A stretch of 64,000 bases of DNA from Roseicyclus sp. (GCA_018401055.1 JAGYLB010000087.1:62001-126000); one strand, 5' to 3'; positions 46,815 through 57,137 are shown, counted from the stretch's first letter. Notes: generated from the sequence alone by a model not told the origin. Numbers and translations are program-made.

Positions 46815-48090
46815 CCGGGCTGGCGCTTGGCATCGACCTTGGCACCTCAGGCGTGCGGTCCGCCGTGATCGACGCGGGCGGCACGGTCATTGCCATGGCA
46901 CGCGCGACCTATGGCGACGCGCCGGATGACCGCCGCGACCCGGAACACTGGTGGCATGCGGTGACCGCCTGCCTTGGCGCGCAGATGCAGGCCTTGCGCG
47001 ACTCGGGCCATGATCCGGGCACCATCGACGCCATCGCGGTCGATGGCACATCGGGCAGTCTTGTGCTGACCGATGCGGCGCTGGTGCCGGTGACGCGCGC
47101 CTTGATGTATGACGATGCGGGCTTTGACGCCGAGGCCGCGCAGATCGCCGCCTGCGCCCCTGCCCCGCATATCGCGCGCGGCCCGTCCTCGGCGCTGGCG
47201 CGGGCACTGCGGCTGGCGACCGAAGATCCGGCCACCGCGCCGCCCATCTGCTGCATCAGGCCGATTTCATCGCTGCGCGGCTGATGGGCCGGGGCGGTCT
47301 GACCGATCTGAACAACGCGCTCAAGCCCGGGCTCGATCCCGCGACAGGGCGCTGGCCCGACTGGATGGCGGGGCTGCCGTTGCGCGCAGGGCTGCTGCCG
47401 CGCGCTCTGCCGCCGGGTGCGGTCATGGGCCGGATCGATGGGGCGGTGGCGCGCCGTCTGAGCCTCGCCCGCAAATGCCGTGATCCGATGGCTTACACCA
47501 CCGACAGCATCGCGGCCTTTCTGGCCGCAGCCGACCCGGTTCCGGGCGAGGCAGTCACATCGCTGGGCACAACACTTGCGGTCAAGCTGTTTTCCGACCG
47601 GCGCATCGACGCGCCCGAGATGGGGCTTTATGCGCATCGGCTGGGCGAAGGTTGGCTGTTGGGCGGGGCGTCCAACACCGGGGGCGGCGTGCTTTTGAGC
47701 CTGTTTTCGCCCAGTGAACTGGACCGCCTCTCAGCCAGGATCGACCCCTCGGTCGAAAGCGCGCTCGACTATTACCCCCTGCTCAAACCCGGCGAGCGCT
47801 TTCCCATCAATGACCCGACCCTACCGCCACGGATGGCACCGCGCCCGGAGGATGACGCGGCCTTTCTGCATGGGCTTTTCGAGAGCATGGCGCGCATCGA
47901 ACGGCGGGCCTATGACCTGTTGACCGAGCTGGGCGCCCCTGCCCCGCGACGCATCCTGACCGCGGGCGGCGGGGCCACGAACAAGGTCTGGTCAGCGATC
48001 CGCGCCCGGGTTCTGGGCCTGCCAGTCAGCGCGGCAGACAACCCCGAGGCCGCGGTCGGCAGCGCGCGGCTGGCGCAGATGGCAGGCTGA
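46811..48090 (+). CDS. FGGY-family carbohydrate kinase (frame break near 47245)
   Basis: About 426 residues. Phosphate-binding LALGIDLGTSGVRSAVID, hinge AIAVDGTSGSLVL, and C-terminal adenosine motif ILTAGGGATNKVWSAIRARV. The sequence is closest in pattern to the D-ribulokinase/plant xylulose-kinase-1-like branch, which is shorter than classical xylulokinases (YTTDSIAAFLAAAD, LGGASNTGGGVL). Makes a sugar phosphate, probably the aldolase substrate. Start overlaps the aldolase stop. Confidence 0.88.
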
Positions 48091-48099
48091 TGGTCTGCC

Positions 48100-49752
48100 C
48101 TATTCCGCCGCGGGCAGGCTGCTGATCCAGTCGCGCCCCGGCACCGCATCGAGCAGGCTTTGCGTATAGGGATGCTGCGGGTTGGCAAAGATCTCGGCGG
48201 TCGATCCCTGTTCCACGATCACGCCGCGCTGCAGGATGGCGATCTCCTCGCAGACGGTGGCGGCCACCCGCAGGTCATGAGTAATGAACAGCATCGACAG
48301 CCCGAACTTGCGCCGCAGATCGTCGAGCAGTTCCAGCACCTGCTTTTGCACCGACACATCCAAGGCCGACACCGGTTCGTCGGCCACCACCAGCTTGGGC
48401 TTGACCGCCAAGGCCCGCGCGATGCCGATGCGCTGACGCTGGCCGCCTGAGAACTCGTGCGGGTAGCGGTCGGCAGCTTCGGGCTGCAGGCCCACAAGGC
48501 GCAGCAGCTCGCGCGCCTCGGCCAGCGCCTGGTCGCGCGGCGTGCCCCAGATGACGGGGCCCATGGCGATGATATCCCCCACCCTCGAGCGTGGGTTGAG
48601 GCTGGCGAAGGGGTCTTGGAACACCATCTGCACATCGCGCCGGAACGCCCGCATCTGCGACCGGCTGATGCCCGTCATCGGCTGACCATCAAGCAAGATG
48701 TCGCCGCTGTCGGGCCGTTCCAGCCCGATCACGCATTTGGCCATGGTGGTCTTGCCCGACCCGCTTTCGCCCACCAGCGCCAGCGAGATCCGCGCGGGAT
48801 CGACAGGCTGACCGATTGCACCGCCTTCACCTCGCGGCCTCCCCGACCCAGAAACCCCGACGACAGCCGGTAGGTGCGCACGAGATTGCGGATTTCCAGC
48901 AGCGGCGGCGCGACCTCGGCGGGGCGGGGCGCGCGGGTTTAGGCCCGGCACGGCGGCGACAAGCGCCTGCGTATAGGCATGTTGCGGGCGCACCAGCACG
49001 TCGTCGGCGGGGCCCTCCTCCACCACCTCGCCCTGCCGCATCACGGCGACGCGGTCGGCGATCTCGGCCACGACGCCGAAATCATGGGTGATGAACAGGA
49101 CCGATGTGCCGTGCTTGCGCTGCAATTCCTTGATCAGATGCAGGATCTGCGCCTGCGTCGTCACGTCGAGCGCGGTGGTGGGCTCGTCCGCGATGATCAG
49201 CGCAGGCTCCAGCGCGAGGGCCATGGCGATGACGATGCGCTGACGCTGACCGCCCGACAACTGGTGGGGGTAGCTGCCCACCATTCGGTCGGGGTCGGGC
49301 AGGTGCACATCCTCGATCAGCGCGCGCACGCGGGCGGCCCGTGCGTTTGCGTTCAGATCGGTGTGAACCTCCAGCACCTCGTCGATCTGGCGGCCCACGG
49401 GCATCAGCGGGTTCAGCGCCGTCATCGGTTCCTGAAAGATCATGGCGATGCGGCCGCCGCGGATGGCGCGCATCTGCTCGGCCCCCAGTGTCAGCAGGTC
49501 GCGCCCCTCGAACATGATCTGGCCCCGGTCGGCATGGACATGGGGCGCGGGCAACAGGCCCATGATAGCCTTGCCCATCATCGACTTGCCCGAACCGCTT
49601 TCGCCCACGATGCACAAGATCTCGCGCGGGTTCACCTTCAGTGACACACCCTTGACGGCATGGCGGCGGTCGGACCAAGCAGGCAGGGCCACATGCAGGT
49701 CGCGTATATCGAGAACGGGCGGGGGCACGGCAACAGGAACAGAATCGGTCAT
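48100..49752 (-). CDS. Dpp/Gsi-type ABC transporter ATPase with two ATPase domains
   Basis: About 550 residues: two complete ABC modules in tandem. First: GESGSGKSMMGKAI, LSGGQRQRIVIAMAL, LIIADEPTTALD. Second: GESGSGKTTMAKCV, FSGGQRQRIGIARAL, LVVADEPVSALD. The linker between them (about 48815-48945) is garbled by a compensating indel pair; the other frame reads a normal second-domain start. Equivalent to DppD plus DppF fused, as in GsiA/YejF. Overlaps the permease gene start by four bases. Confidence 0.9.
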   Translation of the reverse strand: MTDSVPVAVPPPVLDIRDLHVALPAWSDRRHAVKGVSLKVNPREILCIVGESGSGKSMMGKAIMGLLPAPHVHADRGQIMFEGRDLLTLGAEQMRAIRGGRIAMIFQEPMTALNPLMPVGRQIDEVLEVHTDLNANARAARVRALIEDVHLPDPDRMVGSYPHQLSGGQRQRIVIAMALALEPALIIADEPTTALDVTTQAQILHLIKELQRKHGTSVLFITHDFGVVAEIADRVAVMRQGEVVEEGPADDVLVRPQHAYTQALVAAVPGLNPRAPPRRGRAAAAGNPQSRAHLPAVVGVSGSGRPRGEGGAIGQPVDPARISLALVGESGSGKTTMAKCVIGLERPDSGDILLDGQPMTGISRSQMRAFRRDVQMVFQDPFASLNPRSRVGDIIAMGPVIWGTPRDQALAEARELLRLVGLQPEAADRYPHEFSGGQRQRIGIARALAVKPKLVVADEPVSALDVSVQKQVLELLDDLRRKFGLSMLFITHDLRVAATVCEEIAILQRGVIVEQGSTAEIFANPQHPYTQSLLDAVPGRDWISSLPAAE

Positions 49753-50579
49753 AGGTCCGCAAGCCTCGGGTTCAGGGCGTCGTTCAGACCTTCGCCGATC
49801 AGGTTGATGGCGAGCACGGTGAGCAAGATGACGATGCCCGGCACCGTGACCAGCCACCACGCATCACGCAGGAAGGACCGCCCTGCCCCGATCATGAAGC
49901 CCCAGCTCATCTGACCCGGCGCACCAAGCCCCAGAAAGGAGAGCGCGCTTTCGATCAAGATTGCGGTCGCCACCATCAGCGAGCCGGTGACGATCAAGGG
50001 CGAGAGCGTGTTGGGCAGGATCTGGCCAAACAAGATGCCCATGTCGCGCTGCCCCGACACGACGGCGGCCTGCACGAATTCGCGCGCCTTGACGGCCATC
50101 ACCTCGGCCCGGACGACGCGGGCGATGGGCGGCCAGCTGACCACAGCGATGGCGATGACGAGGTTCATCGCCGAGGGCGACAAGATCGCCACCAAAACGA
50201 TGGCAAACAGAAACCACGGGATCGTCTGAAAGAACTCGGTCAGGCGCATCAAGATGTCGTCGACGATGCCGCCGTAATAGCCCGCAAGCGCGCCCAGCAC
50301 CGTGCCGAAGGCCAAGGCCGCCACCGTGGACAGGACCGCGATCATCAGCGTGGTGCGCGCACCGTGGATCAGCCCCGCCATCACGTTGCGGCCAAGGCTG
50401 TCGGTGCCCAGAAGATACCCCTCCGAGCCCGGCGGCAAAAAGGGTTGCGCCACGATGGCAAAGGGGTCGCGCGGTGCAAAGACGCCCGCGAACACCGCCA
50501 CCAGCACCACCAGGGCCAGCCAGATCAGGCCCAGATAGACCCGCGGGTTGCCGTAGAAGCGTGCGTTGAAGCTTTTCAT
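49749..50579 (-). CDS. Dpp-type ABC permease, DppC family
   Basis: A 276-residue permease, frame intact. TM1 LGLIWLALVVLVAVFAGVFA, then GSEGYLLGTDSLGRNVMAGL, the contact loop VMAVKAREFVQAAVVSG, and a late segment SALSFLGLGAPGQMSWGFMI. Overlaps both neighbours by four bases. Confidence 0.93.
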   Translation of the reverse strand: MKSFNARFYGNPRVYLGLIWLALVVLVAVFAGVFAPRDPFAIVAQPFLPPGSEGYLLGTDSLGRNVMAGLIHGARTTLMIAVLSTVAALAFGTVLGALAGYYGGIVDDILMRLTEFFQTIPWFLFAIVLVAILSPSAMNLVIAIAVVSWPPIARVVRAEVMAVKAREFVQAAVVSGQRDMGILFGQILPNTLSPLIVTGSLMVATAILIESALSFLGLGAPGQMSWGFMIGAGRSFLRDAWWLVTVPGIVILLTVLAINLIGEGLNDALNPRLADL

Positions 50580-51559
50580 GCCGTCACCCCAGCCGGATGC
50601 GCGGGTCGAGGATCACATAGAGGATATCGACCAGCAGATTCACCACCACGACAAGGATCGCGGACAGAAAGAAGATGCCCAGGAGCAGGTTGTAGTCGCG
50701 GGAAAACAGCGACTGGAAGGCCAGCTGGCCCAGCCCCGGCCAGGCAAAGACCGCCTCCACCACGACCGAGCCGCCCAGCAGCGATCCGGTCTGCACACCC
50801 GCCATGGTCACAACCGGCAAGAGCGCGTTGCGAAACACATGCCGCCGCGTGATCTGCGCATCGGTCAGGCCCTTGGCCTTGGCCGTGGTGACATAGTCGA
50901 GGCCCCGCTGTTCCAGCATCGAGGCGCGCATCAGTCGGGCATAAAGCGCAAGGTAGAACACCGACAGCGTGACCGTGGGCAGCACCATGTGATGCGCGAT
51001 GTCCCAGACGCGGTCCCAGCCTTCGTTGAAGGCGACAACATCCTCCATCCCCGAGGTCGGGAACCAGTCCAGCTTGACCGCAAAGACCAGCACCAGCATC
51101 AGGCCGACCCAGAAGAGCGGCGTGGCGTAAAGCAGCACGGCGGTAACCGAGATCAGGTGATCCTTCCACGTCTTGACCCAAAGGGCGGCCAGCAGCCCCA
51201 GCACGATGCCCAGCGTCAGCGACACCACCAGCGTCGCCCCCATCAAGAGCAGCGTGGGCCAAAGCCGGTCCAGGAGCAAGTCCAGCACCGGGGCGCTTAG
51301 GCGGAAGGAATACCCAAGATCGAAGGTCAAGAGGTTGCCCATATAGTTCAGCAGCTGCACGAAAATCGGCTGATCCTGACCGAAGCGGGCGCGCAGTTCT
51401 GCGATGTATTCCGGCGTGGCCCCCCCGGCCTCGCCCGCACACGTCGCAAGGTCGCGGCCAGCGCAACAGCAAGAAATTGACGATCACGACACCGATGATC
51501 ACCGGAACCGTCTGCAACAGGCGGCGCAGGATATAAGACCCGATGGAGGCGTTCTTCAT
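50576..51559 (-). CDS. Dpp-type ABC permease, DppB family (frame break near 51440)
   Basis: About 325 residues. Start MKNASIGSYILRRLLQTVPV, TM1 VIIGVVIVNFLLLR; after the break the protein continues with NLLTFDLGYSFRLSAPVLDL, the contact loop RASMLEQRGLDYVTTAKAKG and VVVEAVFAWPGLGQLA, ending YVILDPRIRLG at 50584. Second gene of the operon after the binding protein. Confidence 0.9.
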   Translation of the reverse strand: MKNASIGSYILRRLLQTVPVIIGVVIVNFLLLRWPRPCDVCGRGRGGHAGIHRRTARPLRSGSADFRAAAELYGQPLDLRSWVFLPPKRPGAGLAPGPALAHAALDGGDAGGVADAGHRAGAAGRPLGQDVEGSPDLGYRRAALRHAALLGRPDAGAGLCGQAGLVPDLGDGGCCRLQRRLGPRLGHRASHGAAHGHAVGVLPCALCPTDARLDAGTAGPRLCHHGQGQGPDRCADHAAACVSQRALAGCDHGGCADRIAAGRLGRGGGGLCLAGAGPAGLPVAVFPRLQPAPGHLLSVRDPCRGGESAGRYPLCDPRPAHPAGVTA

Positions 51560-51588
51560 GGCGCGATCCTTACCGTCTTGAAGAAGGA

Positions 51589-51619
51589 AAGCCCCGACGG
51601 GCGTGACCCGCCGGGGCTT
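51589..51619 (-). other. Stem-loop after the peptide-binding-protein gene
   Basis: AAGCCCCGACGGG / CCCGCCGGGGCTT, thirteen positions with one mismatch and a five-base loop. On the minus strand it is followed by a pyrimidine-rich run (TCCTTCTTC), so partial termination is possible before the permease gene. Confidence 0.55.
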
Positions 51620-51631
51620 GAATGGCAGGCC

Positions 51632-53218
51632 TCAGCGCTGATGCGCGAAGGCGTAGTTGCCATAGATGCCGAGCGGGCCGGTGATCACATCGGCGAACTG
51701 GGTGCTCAGAACGGTGGGATAGTTCAGCTCCAGCACATAGGCCACGGGGCTTGCCTCGGTCACCAGCGGCACGAGTTGCTGATAGAGCGTGCTGCGCACG
51801 GCCGGATCAGTCTCGATGGTGGCGGCATCCATCAGTGCATCGGTTTCCGGCGACGACCAGCGCGACCCGTTCACGAAGACGGTGCCGGGCACGATGCGGT
51901 TCGAATGAAAACCCCGATGCACACCGATCACCGGATCGGCAAGGTTGAACAAGAAGTTCGAGGTCAGCTGGAACCCGTAGTCGGTGTATGTCCGCGCGAG
52001 CCACGTCGGCAGGTCCTCGTAGCGCAGCGTTGCGCGGATACCGACTTCGGCCAGGTTTTGCACCACGATCTCGCCAAAGCGCTGCCATTCCTCGCCATAG
52101 GGGGTCACGTCATGGGTGATCTCGAAGCGGATGCCATCGGCGCCACGGGGAAAGCCCGCCTCGTCCAGAAGCCGGTTGGCGATGTCGATGCGATCAGGCA
52201 CCGAGAAATCCACGCCGCGCCCGAACAGGCCCGAGGGCTCGAAGTTGGAACTGATGGGGCCCGATGCGGGCGTGCCATAGCCGAACCAGACGTTATCGAT
52301 GACGAATTGACGGTCGATGGCGTAGTTCACCGCCTGACGCACCAACTGGTTGTCGAAGGGCGGTTCTTGCGTGTTGAAGACCATCTCCACGAGGGGCGAG
52401 ATCATCTCGTAGCCGCGCGTCGTGACCTCGATCGTGTCGAGCGCCTCAAGCCGACGGACGTCTTGATAGGGCACGGCGCCAAAGCCTGCGACATGCGCCT
52501 CGCCCTGTTCCAGAACGGCGGTGCGGGTCGAAGCATCGGCGATGAAGCGCACCACGATGCGGTCGAGATAGGGCTGGCCATCGCGCCAGTAATTGTCGTT
52601 GCGGTCCAGCCGCACGAATTCTCCGCGCCGCCATTCGACAAAGCGGAACGGGCCCGAGCCGATGGGCTCGTTGGCGTTGGGATGCGCGCGGATATCGCCC
52701 TCGCCATAAATATGGGCGGGCACGATCGGGCTTTCCGAAGACGCCAGCGCCATCATGATGTAAGGCGCGGGCGTGTTTAGCCGGAAGATCGCGGTATGCG
52801 GATCAGGCGTTTCCACCGCGGTCACGTTGCGGAAAGTGGCGATGCCGCGGGGATGGGCCTCGCGCAGCACGTCCATGATGCTGAAGCGGATATCCTCGGA
52901 GGTGAGCGGCACACCGTCATGAAACACGACATCGTCGCGCAGGTTGAAGGTGATCGACAGACCATCGGGGGCCACCTCCCAGCTTTCCGCGAGCGACGGT
53001 TGCGGCTGGAGGTCGAAATTGTATTCCAGCAGACCGTCGAAGATCTTGGAGGTGACCTGCGCGATCGGCCCGGAGGTCGATACATAGGTGGCAAGGTTCG
53101 GCGGCTCTGGCTGGGTGATCTGCACAAGCGTGCCACCCTGCGTCTGCGCCAGCGCGCCGCCGACGGACAGGGCCGTGGCAAGCGCAAGGCTGGCGGCGGT
53201 CAGGAAAAGGGATTTCAT
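51632..53218 (-). CDS. Dpp/Opp-type ABC substrate-binding protein
   Basis: About 528 residues, frame intact. The ATG at 53218 is preferred (MKSLFLTAASLALATALS, GGAG seven bases upstream); the ATG two codons before is too close to the ribosome site. Landmarks: PSLAESWEVAPDGLSITFNL, VVFHDGVPLTSEDIRFS, GSGPFRFVEWRRGEFVRLDR and NDNYWRDGQPYLD. First gene of the operon, divergent from an XRE-like regulator. Ligand unknown; the neighbouring amidase hints at an amide or peptide. Confidence 0.92.
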   Translation of the reverse strand: MKSLFLTAASLALATALSVGGALAQTQGGTLVQITQPEPPNLATYVSTSGPIAQVTSKIFDGLLEYNFDLQPQPSLAESWEVAPDGLSITFNLRDDVVFHDGVPLTSEDIRFSIMDVLREAHPRGIATFRNVTAVETPDPHTAIFRLNTPAPYIMMALASSESPIVPAHIYGEGDIRAHPNANEPIGSGPFRFVEWRRGEFVRLDRNDNYWRDGQPYLDRIVVRFIADASTRTAVLEQGEAHVAGFGAVPYQDVRRLEALDTIEVTTRGYEMISPLVEMVFNTQEPPFDNQLVRQAVNYAIDRQFVIDNVWFGYGTPASGPISSNFEPSGLFGRGVDFSVPDRIDIANRLLDEAGFPRGADGIRFEITHDVTPYGEEWQRFGEIVVQNLAEVGIRATLRYEDLPTWLARTYTDYGFQLTSNFLFNLADPVIGVHRGFHSNRIVPGTVFVNGSRWSSPETDALMDAATIETDPAVRSTLYQQLVPLVTEASPVAYVLELNYPTVLSTQFADVITGPLGIYGNYAFAHQR

Positions 53219-53427
53219 CTGCATACTCCGGGCTGTTGGTGAGGCGATCATCGTTCTTTGACGGACCGTGACGTTTCGCTCTCGGACCTGTCGGCCCTGC
53301 ACGCCCTCCGGTCCGGATGTGGCGGGTCGTGATCGTATGACGAAACCGTAACGTGCTGCGACGCTTGCGAACAACAACGGTGGCGGCTAGGATCTGACGC
53401 GAACTGACGCTTTGAGGCAGCCAATTC

Positions 53428-54282
53428 ATGACAGGGGATCTGGATTACGCCTCGGGCAACTTGGTCGCCAACTTGCGATTTGCCTGCAGTTTCTCGCCCT
53501 CGGTGTCCGACATCTGCCGCAAGCTGGGGATCAACCGGCAGCAGTTCACGAAATACCTGTCCGGTGCGGCTTTCCCGTCGCGGCACAACCTGCGGCGCAT
53601 CTGCGATTTCCTCGGCGTGGACGAGTTCGAGATCTTGATGCCCCATGACCAGTTCCGCCGCATCCTGCAGCTGCGCCCGCACCGGTCGGGCGACGCCCCG
53701 CCGGTGCCCGAGGCGCTGGATACGCTGCTGGTGCATGCCCAGCGCCAGAAAGGGCACCTTGGGCGATATCTGGGATATTACTACACCTATTACGCCTCGC
53801 TTTCGCGGCCGGGGCTGGTGCTGCGGGCGCTCTTGCACATCTACCCTTGGCAGGATTTCGTGGCCTACCGCCGGATCGAACGCCTCAACGATGGGCGCGG
53901 CGGTCCGCCCGATGTCTACAAGTACCGCGGCCTCGTCATCGAGGTGGGCGACCGCCTCCACATGATGGATCAGGAAACGCTGACCGGATCGGAGCTGACC
54001 CATACGATCCTGTTCCCTGTCTACCGCAACCGCGTATCGCTGCTGAGCGGTCTAACGATGGGGGTGTCGGGCGCGGACACGCGCCAGCCATCGGCGACGC
54101 GGATCATGATGGAATATGTCGGCCGCAACGTGGATGCGCGCGATGCGCTGCGCCGTTGCGGGCTCTATCTGCCCGGATCGCCCGAGATCCCTGCCCCCAT
54201 CGCCGCCCATCTGCGCAGCCCCGGCACCGATCTGGACCCGCCATTGCGCGCCGAGCCACGCGCCCCGATGGCCGAGGGCTGA
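53428..54282 (+). CDS. XRE-like helix-turn-helix regulator with unknown sensory domain
   Basis: A 284-residue protein. HTH near residues 25-70: SDICRKLGINRQQFTKYLSG and PSRHNLRRICDFLGVDEFEI. The remaining 200 residues (YLGYYYTYYASLSRPGLVLR, YRGLVIEVGDRLHMM) form a domain found in alphaproteobacterial regulators next to Dpp-type transporters, without a known ligand. Frame intact. Divergent from the binding-protein gene, upstream of the amidase. Confidence 0.83.
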   Translation: MTGDLDYASGNLVANLRFACSFSPSVSDICRKLGINRQQFTKYLSGAAFPSRHNLRRICDFLGVDEFEILMPHDQFRRILQLRPHRSGDAPPVPEALDTLLVHAQRQKGHLGRYLGYYYTYYASLSRPGLVLRALLHIYPWQDFVAYRRIERLNDGRGGPPDVYKYRGLVIEVGDRLHMMDQETLTGSELTHTILFPVYRNRVSLLSGLTMGVSGADTRQPSATRIMMEYVGRNVDARDALRRCGLYLPGSPEIPAPIAAHLRSPGTDLDPPLRAEPRAPMAEG

Positions 54283-54408
54283 GCGCCCCGCAAAACTTTC
54301 GGCGCATCCAGAGCGTCATGTCGCGTCAGGTCGGCGGACCAAGAGGATTGGGATTCAGCCACGCCTCCCGGCAATGTCCTCCACATACCGACACGAAAGG
54401 GCGGACTG

Positions 54409-55735
54409 ATGGACATGGACTTGCGCGAGCTGGGAATCGCACTGGCCGCGGGCAGGAGATCCTCGCGCGCCCTTGTCGATGACTGTCTGGAGCGGATCGA
54501 CGCGCAGAACGGACGGCTTCACGCCTTTCTCAAGGTCTTCGCCGACACCGCCCGCACCGAGGCCGACCGGGCCGATGCCGCCGCCGGCCAAGGCAGATCG
54601 CTCGGGCCGCTCCACGGCATCCCCTTTGCGATGAAGGATCTGGCCGATATCGCCGGGCATGAACCGAGTTTCGGTTCGCGCTGCTACGGGCGCGGGGTCG
54701 CGGACACGACCGCCCCCGCCGTCGCGCGGCTGCAGGCAGCAGGGGCGATCTTGCTGGGCGTCACCCATATGGTCGAATTCGCCATCGGCGGCTGGGGCAC
54801 GAATTACAGCATGGGCACGCCGCGCAACCCTTGCGACCCGGACCATCACCGGGTGCCCGGCGGCTCGTCCAGCGGCTCGACCGTGGCCGTGGCGGCGGGG
54901 CTTGTGCCCTTCGCCATCGGGTCCGACACAGGCGAGGTCGGTGCGCATCCCGGCCTCGCTCTGCGGGATCGTGGGGTTCAAGCCGACCTCGGGGCGCATC
55001 CCGCTTGATGGCATCGCGCCGCTGAGCCCCAGTTTCGACACGCTCGGGCCACTGACGCGCAGCGTCGATGATGCCGGGTTTTTGGCCGATATCATGGCGG
55101 GGGACGCACCTCGTGACACGGGCTCTGCCCTGCCCAAGCGGATCGGATATGTGCCGCTGGCGTATCTCGACCCGATCGATGCCGAGATCGTGGCGGGCTA
55201 TCTGGCTACGGTTGCGGCGCTCAATGCGCTTGGCCATGAGCTTGTCCCCGTCGATCTGCCCTGTGACGCGCTCGAATATCAGCGCCGCAATGGCAAGATC
55301 GTGGCCCATGAGGTCTATGCCCATCTCGGCCCGCTGGCCCGCGACGCCACCCGCCCGCTCGACCCCTATGTCCGCCAGCGCGTCCTTGTCGGGGCCGATG
55401 TCGCGGCCGGGGAGCATGAAACGCTTTTGGCGCAGCGCGCCCATGCCATCGCCGAGATGCGGCAGATCATGACTGATACCCCGGTGATCTTGATGCCGAG
55501 CACGCCCATCAGCGCGCGCAAGATCGAGGAGATGGACGAGACGACGATCCCCCTGTCGCGCTTCACGCGGGTGGCCAATTACCTCGACCTGCCCGCGATC
55601 AGCCTGCCCATGCCGGGGTTGCGCCTTCCCGCCGGGGTGCAACTGATGGCGGCGCAGGGCAATGACGGTGCGGTAATCGCGGGGGCACGCGCGCTGATGC
55701 CTGTGGTGGCGGGGCTTGCGCCCATCCGGATCTGA
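54409..55735 (+). CDS. Amidase signature family enzyme (frame break near 54940)
   Basis: About 442 residues. The Ser-cisSer-Lys triad can be placed: Lys in GIPFAMKDLAD, cis-Ser in VPGGSSSGSTVAVAAG, and Ser nucleophile in GSDTGGS-VRIPAS, which is where the frame break falls. C-terminus: LMPSTPISARKIEE and NYLDLPAISLPMPG. Hydrolyses a carboxamide; substrate unknown. No GatC or GatB near, so it is not the tRNA amidotransferase subunit. Likely works on compounds brought in by the adjacent Dpp-type transporter. Confidence 0.87.
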
Positions 55736-55763
55736 ATGGGCGAGGCAAGAGGGCCACAGCCCG

Positions 55764-56935
55764 TCAGCGCATGTAGCCGACCAAAAACCGCGCCAAGAGC
55801 GGTTGGCTGGCCGCGCCAAGCGCGCGCGCATCAGGCCCCATGCTGCCTTCCTGCAGCTCGGGCATGTTCAGGCCGGTCAGGTCATGGTAGAGCAAGATAG
55901 TCCGCCACCCGCCGCGTCAGGGCGCTGCGGATGTCCGAATGGCATCCAGCCGTCGATCTTGACGGCCGAAACATCCAGAACCGCCAGCGCGGAATGGATG
56001 GCATGGGCGATGGCCTCGGCGGCCTCCTCCAGCCATGCGGTCACGATCGCATCCGGCAAATCCCACCGATCCGACGAGGTCCAAAGCCCGCTTGCGTCGA
56101 TGCCTTCGGCCTGCAGCCGCCGCTCCAGCGTCACCAAGGAGGCAAGGTCGATCAATTGCCGCATCCGGCCCGTCCGGTCGGGCACCGGCATGGAGCCCAC
56201 CGCGCCTGCGTTCCCTGTCGGCCCCTGAAACAGGCGGCCATCCAGAACCACACCACCGCCGATGAAGAAGGCGACGTAGAAATGCAGGAAATCCGACGGT
56301 TGTTCATGCTGGCCAAAGACCAGTTCGGCGCTGCAGGCCGCCGTGGCATCGTTTTGCAAGAATACCGGCAGCGACAGCCGCGCGGACAGGTCCTGCCCGA
56401 TGTCGCGCAGCTTCCACGGCGTCATCGCCTCGGGGGCGACGCCGACCATCGGGGCCCAACCCCACAGCTCGAAGGGCATGGCGATCCCCAGCCCCGCGAT
56501 CCGGTCGCGCTCCACGGGGGTGAGAGACGCGGCGAAATCGCTTGCGGCCCCCAACGCGAAAGCCGTGACGCTGTCGTAATCGGGGTAGTCATGCTGGCGT
56601 ACACGCCGCGCCACGACCGAACCCAGAAAATCCGTCAGCACCATCTCGACCGACCGGCGCCCGATCTTGAGACCGTGGAAAAAGGCGCCGCGCGGGTTCA
56701 GCTTCATCGGCACCGAGGGCTGGCCCACCCGGCCCCGCTGGGGCTCTCCGCGCAAGATCAGCCGCTCATCCTCGAGCGCGCGCATGATCACCGATACGGT
56801 CTGCGCCGACAGGCCCGTCAGCCGCGCAAGATCGGATTTCGGCAGCGCGCCGTGGCGGCGGATCAAGGTCAGCACGAGGCGTTCGTTGTGCGCGCGCATG
56901 CCGGATTGATTCGTGCCCATCGCATCGACGGGCAC
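55764..56935 (-). CDS. ROK-family transcriptional repressor (frame break near 55905)
   Basis: About 390 residues. N-terminal winged helix: RHGALPKSDLARLTGLSAQTV and IMRALEDERLILRG. The ROK domain has GLGIAMPFELWGW and FLQNDATAACSAELVFG with FIGGGVVLDGRLFQGPTGN. The Cys-rich Zn site of ROK kinases is not evident, and with the HTH this argues for a repressor, not a kinase. Past the break the end reads LALLYHDLTGLNMPELQEGS...LVGYMR. Divergent from the sugar-binding-protein gene, which it should regulate. Confidence 0.88.
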
Positions 56936-57035
56936 CCGCTATGCCGGGGTGAGTCTGGCCGCGGTGTCTCTGGCGCGTCCTTCATCGGCAGCTCCTCCCG
57001 CGCTCATCTTCGCGTTTCCGCTAATTCTGTCAATT

Positions 57036-57060
57036 AATAAATAAGAGTGATTTATTTATT
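57036..57060. promoter_or_regulatory. AT-rich inverted repeat, probable ROK operator
   Basis: AATAAATAA-N7-TTATTTATT, nine perfect pairs in the 202-bp divergent region between the ROK gene and the sugar transporter. NagC/XylR-type repressors bind AT-rich palindromes of this length. A TTGACT just downstream (57059-57064) could be a -35 element for the transporter. Confidence 0.6.
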
Positions 57061-57137
57061 GACTCAGCCATGCCTAACCGCGCATGGTCAGAGCGTGAGG
57101 GCGCAACGCCGCCCGACCGCATTTCTGGGAGGAAACC

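Noticed and set aside
53265..53355. Long inverted repeat between the peptide-binding protein and the XRE regulator
   Set aside because: CGTGACGTTTCG and CGAAACCGTAACG are only roughly complementary and about 65 bp apart; too weak to call an operator.
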